Of a stretch of DNA of 51,939 nucleotides, positions 32,489 through 39,963 are shown piece after piece. The number at the start of each line of letters is the position of its first letter. The first letter of the stretch is position 1. A program made the position numbers and the translations under genes. The notes under the pieces were generated by a model. The model ran no database searches. It saw only the letters and a list, made by a program, of their open reading frames with translations, and was not told the DNA's origin. This stretch comes from Desulfatibacillum sp. (lineage in GTDB: Bacteria; Desulfobacterota; Desulfobacteria; Desulfobacterales; SpSt-501): NCBI GenBank assembly GCA_020725555.1, contig DYEU01000011.1:1-51939 (forward strand). Direction: 5' to 3'.

Positions 32489-32902
32489 CTACCCGTCCGT
32501 CCCCGGAACGAGGGGTTCGAGAAGCCCTTTGAGCTGCTCCACCGAATCGGCGACCTTCATGCGCAGGAAGCCGAGCGAGATCTCGTTGCCGAAGATCGTG
32601 ATCAGCAGAAATTCCGAGGAGATCTTGTTGAAGTGGATGTTTTCCTTCTTGCCCTTGTGAAAGAGCAGGGAAAACTCGTTCTCCCCGATGATCTTGGCCA
32701 TGGCGCTGACCGCCCCGAAGTTTCCGGCCGCGAGCGCGGCGAGCGAGTAGATGTCGTGCTGCTTCTCGCCGTTGTCCATGTGGGTGATGATGTTCCCCGC
32801 CATGTCGATCAGGAAGACGCAGCGCACGCCGTTGTCGACGAGGTCGGCCTTGAGGATGTCCTCGATGCGGTCGAGCTGCCTCTGGTCCAGGGTGTAGGAC
32901 AC
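32489..32902 (-). CDS. Roadblock/LC7 protein, MglB-like GTPase-activating partner
   Basis: 137-residue roadblock domain protein (VSYTLDQRQLDRIEDIL start, then CVFLIDMAGNIITHMD, LAALAAGNFGAVSAMAKI, and LLITIFGNEISLGFLRMK). It is the expected MglB-type GAP or scaffold for the MglA homologue encoded next. The start is GTG at 32902, preceded by GGAGGGCCGGAG; the TTG farther upstream is not needed. It is the first gene of the minus-strand cluster and is separated from the upstream acyl-CoA hydrolase gene by a terminator. Confidence 0.88.
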   Translation of the reverse strand: MSYTLDQRQLDRIEDILKADLVDNGVRCVFLIDMAGNIITHMDNGEKQHDIYSLAALAAGNFGAVSAMAKIIGENEFSLLFHKGKKENIHFNKISSEFLLITIFGNEISLGFLRMKVADSVEQLKGLLEPLVPGTDG

Positions 32903-32966
32903 GGCTCCGGCCCTCCGTTGCAAGAGTTGGCAATCCTTTCAATACGGTATTTTCGGCGGGAGCCGG

Positions 32967-32992
32967 AAAAAGCTTGAGGGGCGCCCCCCAAG
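32967..32992 (-). terminator. Intrinsic terminator after the acyl-CoA hydrolase-GNAT gene
   Basis: On the minus strand CTTGGGGG (32992-32985) pairs with CCCTCAAG (32980-32973), seven Watson-Crick pairs plus one G-U, around a GCGC loop, followed by CTTTTT. It ends the 33005-34927 transcript before the mglBA cluster. Confidence 0.65.
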
Positions 32993-33004
32993 GGGTGGGC
33001 GGGG

Positions 33005-34927
33005 TCAGGAGCCGGAGGTGGCGGTGGAGGCGGCGGCAGCGGGGGGCCGGGGGGCCTCGCCGGGGCGGGCGTCGGCGAAGTCCATGCGCACCAGGAACTC
33101 GCTTCCGCCGCTGGGGCGGATTTCGCAATGGGGGTAGCGCTTGCGGAAGACCTGGAGCATGGCGCTGTTTTCCTTGAGCACGGTCGCGGAGAACCCCTTG
33201 AAGCCGTTCAGGCGGGCGATGTGTTCCAGCCAGCCGAGCAGGAAGCTTCCGATCCCCTTGCCCTGGTAGTCCTCGCGCACGACGAGGGCGACCTCGGCCC
33301 GCTCCTCGTCTTCCTTGGCGTAGGAGCCGATGGCGATGATCTCCTTGTAGCCGCCCTTCTGCGCGAGCCCGATGATCGAGAGGTTCTGGCGGTAGTCCTG
33401 GCTCGCCCACTGCTTCTGGACGACCTCGTGGGTGAAGTTGCGCATCTTGTAGAAGAAGCGCAGGTAGATGGTCTTGTCCTGGAGCGAGTAGAAGAAATTG
33501 CGGTAGGCGAACTCGTCGGAGGGCAGAAGCGGCCGGAACTCGATCGTCTTGCCGTTCGGCAGCGCAAAGGAGCTCTTGTAGGCCTCGATGAAGATCAGGT
33601 CGTCGGTCGAGGGCGGCAGCTGGTCGGCGAAAATGTAATGGCGGTTGCGGGCGATCTCGATCAGCTCCTCGCGAAACTTGGGATGGGCGATCTGGGCGAG
33701 CTCCATGACCCGCTGGTAGATGCTCTTGCCCGCCAGCTCGGCGATCCCGTACTCGGTGACCACGAAGTTGACGTCCCCGCGGGTGGTCGCCACCCCCGCC
33801 CCCTCGCTCAGGACCGGCACGATGCGCGACACCTTGCCGCCGTGGGCCGTCGAGGGCAGGGCGATGATCGCGAAGCCCCCCTTCGACATGGCGCTGCCGC
33901 GCAGGAAATCGACCTGGTCGCCGATCCCGCTGGTGAACATGTTGCCGATCGAATCGGAGCACACCTGGCCGGTGAGATCGACCTCGAGGGCCGCGCTGAT
34001 CGAGATCAGCCGGTCGTTGCGGGCGATCACGAGGGGGTCGTTCACGAACTCCGAGGAGCGGAAGTAGAAGGCGGGGTTGTTGTCCACGAAGTCGTAGAGG
34101 CGGCGCGAGCCCATGCAGAAGGAGGCCACGGTGCGGTCCGGCAGGAGCGTCTTGCGCTTGTTGGTGATCACCTTCTTTTCGAAGAGGGGCAAAAACCCGT
34201 CGGTCAGCACCTGGGTGTGCAGCCCGAGATCCCTTTTGCCGTCGAGGTACTTGATGATGTGGTAGGGGAGGTTCCCGAACCCGACCTGGAGGGTCGAGCC
34301 GTCGTCGACGAGCTGGGAGATGTAGTGGCCGATGCGGCGGATCACCTCGTTGTCCGGGAGGTTGGGAAACGATTCCACGAGGGGCTCCTCGTGGGGCACG
34401 AGGAAATCGATCTCGTCGACGTGCACGAAGCTGTCGCCCCAGGTGCGGGGCATGCGCGGGTTCACCTGGGCGATCACCAGCCGCGCGTGGTCCAACCCCG
34501 CGCGGGTGATGTCGACCGAGATCCCCAAACTGCAGTAGCCGTATTTGTCCGGGGGGCTCACCTGCACGAGGGCCACGTCGAGCCCGATGCGGTGGCTTTC
34601 GAAAAGCCCCGGGATCTGCGAAAGGTAGGCCGGGATGTAGTCGATCTTGCCCTCGAAGGCGGCCTTGCGCATGAGCCGGCTGATGAAGAAGTTCTTGATC
34701 GAAAAGCGCTTGAGGAACTGCTCGTCGTCGATGAAGCGGGCGAGCGTGAAGGAGAGCATCTGGTAGATCAGGATGTCCTGGAGATTCCAGTCCGCGGCCA
34801 TGGCCCGGATCAGGTGCTGGGGCTCGCCGCAGCCGGTGCCGATGAAGACCCGGCTGCCGCGCTTGATGTGGGATACCGCCTGGGCGGCGTTGAGAATCTT
34901 GGAAGCGTAGGTCTGGGTCCAGTCCAT
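33005..34927 (-). CDS. Acetyl-CoA hydrolase/transferase family protein fused to a GNAT domain
   Basis: 640-residue fusion. Residues 1-450 are a family I CoA-transferase/hydrolase (GSRVFIGTGCGEPQHLIRA, ALVQVSPPDKYGYCSLGISVD, LQVGFGNLPYHIIKYL, the VVTEYGIAELAGKSIYQR segment with the catalytic Glu). Residues about 465-620 are a GNAT acetyltransferase with motif A VREDYQGKGIGSFLLGWLE. The last 20 residues are an Ala/Pro/Ser tail. Such fusions are known in delta-proteobacteria; the GNAT may acetylate the attached enzyme or respond to acetyl-CoA. ATG at 34927 is chosen by family start, with AGGAAAG upstream. A weak extended -10 (TGCTATAGG, 34997-34989) lies upstream. Confidence 0.9.
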   Translation of the reverse strand: MDWTQTYASKILNAAQAVSHIKRGSRVFIGTGCGEPQHLIRAMAADWNLQDILIYQMLSFTLARFIDDEQFLKRFSIKNFFISRLMRKAAFEGKIDYIPAYLSQIPGLFESHRIGLDVALVQVSPPDKYGYCSLGISVDITRAGLDHARLVIAQVNPRMPRTWGDSFVHVDEIDFLVPHEEPLVESFPNLPDNEVIRRIGHYISQLVDDGSTLQVGFGNLPYHIIKYLDGKRDLGLHTQVLTDGFLPLFEKKVITNKRKTLLPDRTVASFCMGSRRLYDFVDNNPAFYFRSSEFVNDPLVIARNDRLISISAALEVDLTGQVCSDSIGNMFTSGIGDQVDFLRGSAMSKGGFAIIALPSTAHGGKVSRIVPVLSEGAGVATTRGDVNFVVTEYGIAELAGKSIYQRVMELAQIAHPKFREELIEIARNRHYIFADQLPPSTDDLIFIEAYKSSFALPNGKTIEFRPLLPSDEFAYRNFFYSLQDKTIYLRFFYKMRNFTHEVVQKQWASQDYRQNLSIIGLAQKGGYKEIIAIGSYAKEDEERAEVALVVREDYQGKGIGSFLLGWLEHIARLNGFKGFSATVLKENSAMLQVFRKRYPHCEIRPSGGSEFLVRMDFADARPGEAPRPPAAAASTATSGS

Positions 34928-34988
34928 GGGCCGGCTTTCCTGGGTTCTCCCGGGGTCGCACCCCCGGGGCTCGGGCGTTGAAGGGGTT

Positions 34989-34997
34989 CCTATAGCA
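34989..34997 (-). promoter_or_regulatory. Possible extended -10 promoter for the acyl-CoA hydrolase-GNAT gene
   Basis: On the minus strand TGCTATAGG gives an extended -10 (TGn then TATAGG) about 60 bases upstream of the ATG at 34927. No clear -35 is visible. Confidence 0.4.
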
Positions 34998-35024
34998 GGA
35001 ATCGCGGCGCATGGCGAGGGGCGG

Positions 35025-35054
35025 TTGACCCGGAACACCCGGGCCGGGTAGGAT
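35025..35054 (+). promoter_or_regulatory. Promoter of the Smr-domain gene
   Basis: TTGACC (35025-35030, five of six) is followed after 18 bases by TAGGAT (35049-35054, four of six). The predicted start near 35061 gives a short leader of about 18 bases ahead of the ATG at 35079. Confidence 0.55.
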
Positions 35055-35078
35055 GGCGGACCGCCGCGGGAAGTGCTC

Positions 35079-35804
35079 ATGAAACCCTTCCGCGATCAAG
35101 GGTTCCACCGGCCCTTCGCCGGACTGGAGCGGCTGCTGCGCGAACGCCGCCTGCCTTCCCTTGCGCCCGCCGCCCCGGCCCCTCCCCCGCCCCGACCGGT
35201 TGACACGCAGGCGGGAGAGCTCACCGAGGAAGAGCTCTTTCGGCGGGCCGTGGCCGACACCCGGCCCATCGCGGCCAACCGCCTGGCCGCCGAGGCGCCC
35301 CCGGCCTCCCCCCGGCCGCCGCTGCGCCTTCCCCCCGCAGACGAGGCGGAGCCCCTGCGGCGGCTGGTGGAACACGGGGAGGGCTTCGAGGTCTGCCTTA
35401 CCTCCGAGTACGTCGCGGGGCCGGCAGGCAGGGCCGCGGCCTGGCTGACCGAGCGGCTGCACCGGGGCGCCTTCGCCGTCCAGGACCACCTCGACCTCCA
35501 CGGGCTGACCCTCGAGGCGGCGCGCCTGCGCTTCGAGGAGTTCCTGAGCCGGGCGCTCCGCGAGGGCAAGCGCGCCGTGCTGATCGTCCACGGCCGCGGG
35601 CTCTCCTCGCCCGGGGAGCCCGTCCTCAAGACGGGGATCCTCCGCTGGCTCGACTCCGGGCCCTGGCGGCGCTGGGTGATCGCCTACGCCAGCGCCCGGC
35701 TCTGCGACGGCGGCGGGGGGGCGACCGCCGTCCTGTTGCGCCGCAAGCCGGCCCGCCGCGCAAGGCGCCGCCCTCCGCCCGCGGGCGGCGGCCGGACGGG
35801 ATAA
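35079..35804 (+). CDS. Smr-domain protein
   Basis: 241-residue protein with a proline-rich, acidic first half (residues 30-90) and a C-terminal Smr domain (about 135-225): DHLDLHGLTLEAARLRFEEF, AVLIVHGRGLSSPGEPVLK and IAYASARLCDGGGGATAVLL. The LDLHG and HGRG motifs are those of the MutS2 C-terminal/SmrB nuclease family, acting on DNA or RNA. No MutS part is present. The ATG at 35079 is preferred over the GTG two codons earlier. Confidence 0.88.
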   Translation: MKPFRDQGFHRPFAGLERLLRERRLPSLAPAAPAPPPPRPVDTQAGELTEEELFRRAVADTRPIAANRLAAEAPPASPRPPLRLPPADEAEPLRRLVEHGEGFEVCLTSEYVAGPAGRAAAWLTERLHRGAFAVQDHLDLHGLTLEAARLRFEEFLSRALREGKRAVLIVHGRGLSSPGEPVLKTGILRWLDSGPWRRWVIAYASARLCDGGGGATAVLLRRKPARRARRRPPPAGGGRTG

Positions 35805-35809
35805 CGTTC

Positions 35810-35837
35810 TTGACTTCCCGGGATTTCTGAATATACT
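35810..35837 (+). promoter_or_regulatory. Strong sigma-70-like promoter of the EF-G gene
   Basis: TTGACT (35810-35815, five of six) and TATACT (35832-35837, five of six) are separated by 16 bases, the best promoter match in the window. Transcription should begin near 35844 and immediately enter a leader containing an intrinsic terminator (35884-35906) before the EF-G start at 35942. Confidence 0.75.
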
Positions 35838-35883
35838 GGTTGTTTACCGGTCTTCTCCTTCTGACCCCCGGAACCCGTTTCGG

Positions 35884-35906
35884 ACCGCCCGAGGCGGTTT
35901 TTTTTT
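35884..35906 (+). terminator. Intrinsic terminator inside the EF-G leader
   Basis: ACCGCC (35884-35889) and GGCGGT (35893-35898) form a six-base-pair stem with a CGA loop, followed by a run of nine T (35898-35906). It lies downstream of the EF-G promoter, so it may attenuate that transcript as well as stop read-through from the Smr gene. Just upstream CCGGAA/TTTCGG can form another small hairpin, and CGGTC near 35847 can pair with GACCG in the terminator 5' side. Confidence 0.8.
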
Positions 35907-35941
35907 CGCTTGGCTTGGATTTTTCCCCGGAGCACGGACCC

Positions 35942-38029
35942 ATGAAAAAGGACATTCGTTTCGTTCGCAACATCGGCATCAGCGCCCACATCGACTCGGG
36001 CAAGACGACCCTCACCGAGCGCATCCTCTTCTACACGCAGCGCATCCACGCGATGCACGACGTCAAGGGCAAGGACGGGGTCGGCGCCTTCATGGACAGC
36101 ATGGAACTCGAGCGCGAGCGGGGCATCACGATCGCCTCGGCAGCCACCTTCTGCGAGTGGAAAGGCCACGAGATCAACATCATCGACACCCCGGGCCACG
36201 TCGATTTCACCATCGAGGTGGAACGCTCGCTGCGCGTCCTCGACGGGGCGATCCTGGTCCTCTGCGGTGTCGGCGGGGTGCAGTCGCAGTCGATCACCGT
36301 CGACCAGCAGATGCGCCGCTACCGGGTCCCCTGCCTCGCCTTCATCAACAAGCTCGACCGCTCGGGGGCGAACCCGCAGCGGGTGCTCGACCAGCTGCGC
36401 CAGCGCCTGGGGCACACGCCCGTCGCGCTTCAGATCCCGATCGGCCTGGAGGCCGATTTCCAGGGGGTCGTGGACCTCGTCCGCATGAAGGCCCTCTACT
36501 TCGACGGGGACAAGGGCCAGGCGGTGCGGGTCGAGGAAATCCCCGAGGCGCTGCGCGAGACGGCCCGCATCCAGCGCGAGGCGCTGATCGACGCCGCCTC
36601 GCTCTTCTCCGACGAGCTGACCGAGGCGATCCTCGAAGAGCGCCCCGTCTCGGAGGAGATGATCCTCGCCGCCCTGCGGCGCGGCACCCTCGAGCGGCGC
36701 ATCACGCCGGTGCTGCTGGGCTCGGCCTACAAGAACAAGGGGGTGCAGCCCCTGCTCGACGCGGTCTGCGCCCTGCTTCCCTGCCCGGCCGACATCGAAA
36801 ACGAGGCGCTTGACATGGACCGCGGCGAGGCGCCCGTCCGGCTCTCGAGCAACGCCGACGACCCCCTCGTCGCCCTGGCCTTCAAGCTCGAGGACCGCAG
36901 CTACGGCCAGCTCACCTACGTGCGGGTCTACCAGGGGACCCTCGCCAAGGGCGAGACGATCGTCAACGTGCGCACCGGCCGCAAGATCAAGGTCGGCCGC
37001 GTCGTGCGCATGCACTCCGACCAGATGGAGGAGATCGACTCCATCCCGGCGGGCTACATCGGAGCGCTCTTCGGGATCGACTGCGCCTCGGGCGACACCT
37101 TCGTCTCCCCCGGCCTGAGCCTCACGATGACCTCCATGTTCGTGCCGGCGCCGGTCATCTCGCTGGCCATCAGCCCCAAAAACCACAAGTCCGAAATCGG
37201 TCTCTCCAAAGCCCTGAACCGCTTCGCCAAGGAGGACCCGACCTTCCGCACGCACACCAACCCCGAAACCGGGGAGACGATCATCTCCGGCATGGGCGAG
37301 CTGCACCTCGAGGTCTACGTCGAGCGCATCCAGCGCGAGTACGGCGCCGAGGTCACCGTGGGGGCGCCCCGCGTCGCCTACCGCGAAACGATCACCCAGC
37401 GGGCCGAGTTCGACTACCTCCACAAGAAACAGACCGGCGGCTCCGGCCAGTACGGCCGGGTGGCCGGCTGGATGGAGCCCTTGGCCGAGGGCGACTTCGT
37501 CTTTGAAAACCAGGTCGTGGGCGGGGCGATTCCGACGCAGTTCATCCCGGCGTGCGAGAAGGGCTTCCGCGAATGCCTGGCCAAAGGGCCCAAAATGGAG
37601 TTTCCCGTGACGGGGATCAAGATCGTGATCCACGACGGCGCCAGCCACCCCGTCGACTCCTCGGACCTCGCCTTCCAGCAGGCCGCGCGCGGCGCCTTCC
37701 ACCAGGGCTATTTCAAGGCCAAACCCGTCATCCAGGAGCCGATCATGAAGGTCGTGGTCGAAACACCGACCGGCTTTCAGGGGGCGGTGATGGGCTCGCT
37801 CAACCAGCGCCGCGGGATGATCGTCGGCTCCCAGGACGAGGGCAGCTTCTGCGTGATCGAGGCCCATGTCCCGCTCGCCGAGATGTTCGGGTACTCGACC
37901 GTGCTGCGCTCCCTCACCCAGGGCCAGGCGCAGTTCACGATGGAATTCCTGGCCTACCGCCAGGTTCCCCAGGCGATCGCCGAGGAGCTCGAGAAAAAGG
38001 CCGCCGCCCAGAAGAAAAACGTCGCCTGA
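35942..38029 (+). CDS. Elongation factor G, spdEFG/mitochondrial EF-G1-like
   Basis: 695-residue translational GTPase. The P loop is [28 protein letters not shown] (not HIDAGKTTT), [23 protein letters not shown] and the text [23 protein letters not shown] resemble the mitochondrial EF-G1 and the bacterial spdEFG group rather than the standard EF-G. Switch and NKLD motifs, domains II-V ([29 protein letters not shown]) are complete, so it should be active. Whether it is the sole EF-G is unknown; spdEFG-bearing genomes often carry two or more. No ribosomal protein genes are adjacent. GGAG lies nine bases before the ATG. Confidence 0.94.
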   Translation: MKKDIRFVRNIGISAHIDSGKTTLTERILFYTQRIHAMHDVKGKDGVGAFMDSMELERERGITIASAATFCEWKGHEINIIDTPGHVDFTIEVERSLRVLDGAILVLCGVGGVQSQSITVDQQMRRYRVPCLAFINKLDRSGANPQRVLDQLRQRLGHTPVALQIPIGLEADFQGVVDLVRMKALYFDGDKGQAVRVEEIPEALRETARIQREALIDAASLFSDELTEAILEERPVSEEMILAALRRGTLERRITPVLLGSAYKNKGVQPLLDAVCALLPCPADIENEALDMDRGEAPVRLSSNADDPLVALAFKLEDRSYGQLTYVRVYQGTLAKGETIVNVRTGRKIKVGRVVRMHSDQMEEIDSIPAGYIGALFGIDCASGDTFVSPGLSLTMTSMFVPAPVISLAISPKNHKSEIGLSKALNRFAKEDPTFRTHTNPETGETIISGMGELHLEVYVERIQREYGAEVTVGAPRVAYRETITQRAEFDYLHKKQTGGSGQYGRVAGWMEPLAEGDFVFENQVVGGAIPTQFIPACEKGFRECLAKGPKMEFPVTGIKIVIHDGASHPVDSSDLAFQQAARGAFHQGYFKAKPVIQEPIMKVVVETPTGFQGAVMGSLNQRRGMIVGSQDEGSFCVIEAHVPLAEMFGYSTVLRSLTQGQAQFTMEFLAYRQVPQAIAEELEKKAAAQKKNVA

Positions 38030-38145
38030 GCCGCCCGATGCAGGAAAACGGGGCATTTCGACGCGAGGCGCCTCCCGCGCCGGCGGGGCCGGCCCCTTTC
38101 GGCCGGCCGCCGCGCCTCATCCGCCTTCGTGAAAGGATGTGGTCC

Positions 38146-38850
38146 ATGCTCAAACGAGATCTGATCCTGCGCAACCCCATCCAGACCCTCGCCGGTGAAG
38201 CCGAATCGATCCTCCACGCCGGCCAGTTCGGGGGCATCCTCGCGCGCGCCGGCGTGGGCAAGACCGCCCTCATCGTGCAGATCGCGCTCCACGCCATGCT
38301 TCACGGCCGCAACGTGGTCCACGTGAGCCTGAACCAGCCCGTCACCCGCACCAACCTCTGGTACCGGGAGATCTTCGGCCACATCGCCCGCGAGCTGCAG
38401 ATCGAGCGGGCGGAGGCGCTCTGGGAGGAGATCCTGCCGCACCGCTTCATCATGACCTTCCGCACCGAGGGCTTCAGCGTGCCCAAGCTCGAGGAGCGCC
38501 TGACGGACCTGATCGAGCAGAACATCTTTCTGCCGCGGATGCTGATCATCGACGGGCTCTCCTTCGAGGAGCCGCCCCGCGAGGCGCTCGCCGGCCTGAA
38601 GCATTACGCCCGCCTGAACGAACTGGGGGTCTGGTTCTCGATCCGCACCCACCGCGACGAGGAACCCGCAACCGGCGGGCTGCCGCGACAGATCGCCGAG
38701 GTGGAGGATCTCTTCGAGGTCGCCTTGAGCCTGGTGCCGGCGGCGGAGGAAGTCCAGGTGAACGTCTTGAAAGGAGCCTCCCTGCCGTCCGCGCGCGACC
38801 GGCTCGCCCTCGACCCGGCCACCATGCTCGTCAAGAGCCGCGTTTCCTGA
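38146..38850 (+). CDS. RecA/KaiC-like P-loop NTPase
   Basis: 234-residue single-domain P-loop ATPase. Walker A is GGILARAGVGKTALIVQ (about residues 28-44) and Walker B RMLIIDGLSF (about 132-141). The order LNQPVTRTNLWYREIFGHI to PSARDRLALDPATMLVKS has no KaiC autokinase or RecA-specific motif, and the protein is a conserved cytoplasmic type of unknown function. The ATG at 38146 follows AAAGGA; upstream codons are open but lack a binding site. It lies 116 bases after EF-G in the same direction. Confidence 0.78.
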   Translation: MLKRDLILRNPIQTLAGEAESILHAGQFGGILARAGVGKTALIVQIALHAMLHGRNVVHVSLNQPVTRTNLWYREIFGHIARELQIERAEALWEEILPHRFIMTFRTEGFSVPKLEERLTDLIEQNIFLPRMLIIDGLSFEEPPREALAGLKHYARLNELGVWFSIRTHRDEEPATGGLPRQIAEVEDLFEVALSLVPAAEEVQVNVLKGASLPSARDRLALDPATMLVKSRVS

Positions 38851-38926
38851 CGGCTCCGCCCCCCTGGCGCCGGGCCCCGCCGGCCCCGGCCGCTGCGGGG
38901 GCCGCACCCTTCCGGAAGGCCCGGCC

Positions 38927-39931
38927 ATGAGCCGCCGCAACTGGATCCAGGCCGTTTTCGGGTTGGTCATCGGGGCGGGCTGCCTTGCGCTCGCCCTGCG
39001 CGGGGTGGAACTCGAGCGCATGCGCGCCGCATGGGCGCAGGTCGAGCCGGGCTGGATCGCCGCCGCGACGGCCGCGCTGCTCTTCGCCCACGTGCTTCGC
39101 GCCCTGCGCTGGCGGCTGCTCCTCGCCCCCCTCACCCCACGCCGCCCCGAGGGGCTCTTCTCCGCCCTCATGGTCGGCTACGCGGCCAACAGCCTGCTTC
39201 CCGCTCACCTGGGGGAGTTCCTGCGGGCCTACGTCGCCTCCCGCCGCAATCCCGGCCTTTCGGCCTCGGCGGCCTTCGCCACGATCGTCGTGGAGCGCAT
39301 TCTCGACGTCATCTTCCTCACCGCGGTCCTGGGGCTTGTGGTGATCGTCCACCCCTTTCCCGACTGGGTGGTGATGAGCGGCTGGATCCTGCTCGGCGCC
39401 TCGGCGGCCCTGTCGGCCCTGCTTGTCTTCGGCAAGCGCCAGGAAGCCCGCACCGCCGCCTTCCTTGGAACGCTGGCCCGGCCGCTGCCGCAGCGGGCGC
39501 GGGAAAAGCTCGCCCAGCTCCCCCGCCGCTTCTTTGCGGGGGTCGTCCCGCTGGGAAAGCCCTCCCGCTACGCCGCCACCGCCGTGCTCTCCTTTGCCGT
39601 CTGGATCGGCTACGCGGCGATGAACCACGCCTGCCTCGAGGCCTTCGGCCTGGTCGCCGCCTACGGCCTCCCCTGGACGGCCGGGCCCGTGGTCCTCGTC
39701 TTCACCACCCTGAGCGTGGTCGTCCCTTCGACGCCGGGCTACGTGGGCACCTACCACGTGCTCTGCCAGCTGGCGCTCGCCTTCTTCGGCGTGCCCCCCT
39801 CCGAGGCGCTCTCCTTCGCCGTCGTCGCCCACCTCGTCAACATCGTGCCCGTGGTCCTGCTGGGCCTCGCCTGCGCCCAGCGCGAGGGGGTTGCGCTTCT
39901 GCGCGCCGCGCAAAACGGAAAGCCCGCCTGA
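38927..39931 (+). CDS. Flippase-like / LPG_synthase_TM family membrane protein
   Basis: 334-residue polytopic inner-membrane protein with about eight hydrophobic segments. It carries the landmarks of the YbhN/lysylphosphatidylglycerol synthetase transmembrane family: LRALRWRLLLAPL, ALMVGYAANSLLPAHLGEFLRAY, ATIVVERILDVIFL, and LSVVVPSTPGYVGTYHVL. The aminoacyl-transferase domain is absent, so it is probably a lipid transporter or flippase. The reading direction is opposite to the chemoreceptor it converges on; a shared hairpin lies at the 3' end. Confidence 0.88.
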   Translation: MSRRNWIQAVFGLVIGAGCLALALRGVELERMRAAWAQVEPGWIAAATAALLFAHVLRALRWRLLLAPLTPRRPEGLFSALMVGYAANSLLPAHLGEFLRAYVASRRNPGLSASAAFATIVVERILDVIFLTAVLGLVVIVHPFPDWVVMSGWILLGASAALSALLVFGKRQEARTAAFLGTLARPLPQRAREKLAQLPRRFFAGVVPLGKPSRYAATAVLSFAVWIGYAAMNHACLEAFGLVAAYGLPWTAGPVVLVFTTLSVVVPSTPGYVGTYHVLCQLALAFFGVPPSEALSFAVVAHLVNIVPVVLLGLACAQREGVALLRAAQNGKPA

Positions 39932-39950
39932 GGAGCGGCGGGCTCCCGTT
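39912..39950 (-). terminator. Terminator of the chemoreceptor gene (overlaps the flippase-like 3' end)
   Basis: AGCCCGCC (39921-39928) and GGCGGGCT (39937-39944) form an eight-base-pair stem extended by AACGG/CCGTT (39914-39918, 39946-39950) across a small internal loop. On the minus strand it is followed by TTTT, 14 bases beyond the chemoreceptor stop. It could also act weakly on the plus strand, but no T run exists there. Confidence 0.6.
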
Positions 39951-39963
39951 GCCCCCAGGCGGC

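Noticed and set aside
32424-35591. Open frame of 1055 codons on the minus strand
   Set aside because: It is a shadow frame of the CoA hydrolase-GNAT, roadblock and Smr genes; the protein text is Arg/Pro/Gly-rich with no motif.
35840-35941. In-frame N-terminal extension of EF-G from a TTG at 35840
   Set aside because: The TTG lies upstream of the predicted transcription start, and the extension would encode residues across the terminator. EF-G proteins begin at the ATG at 35942.
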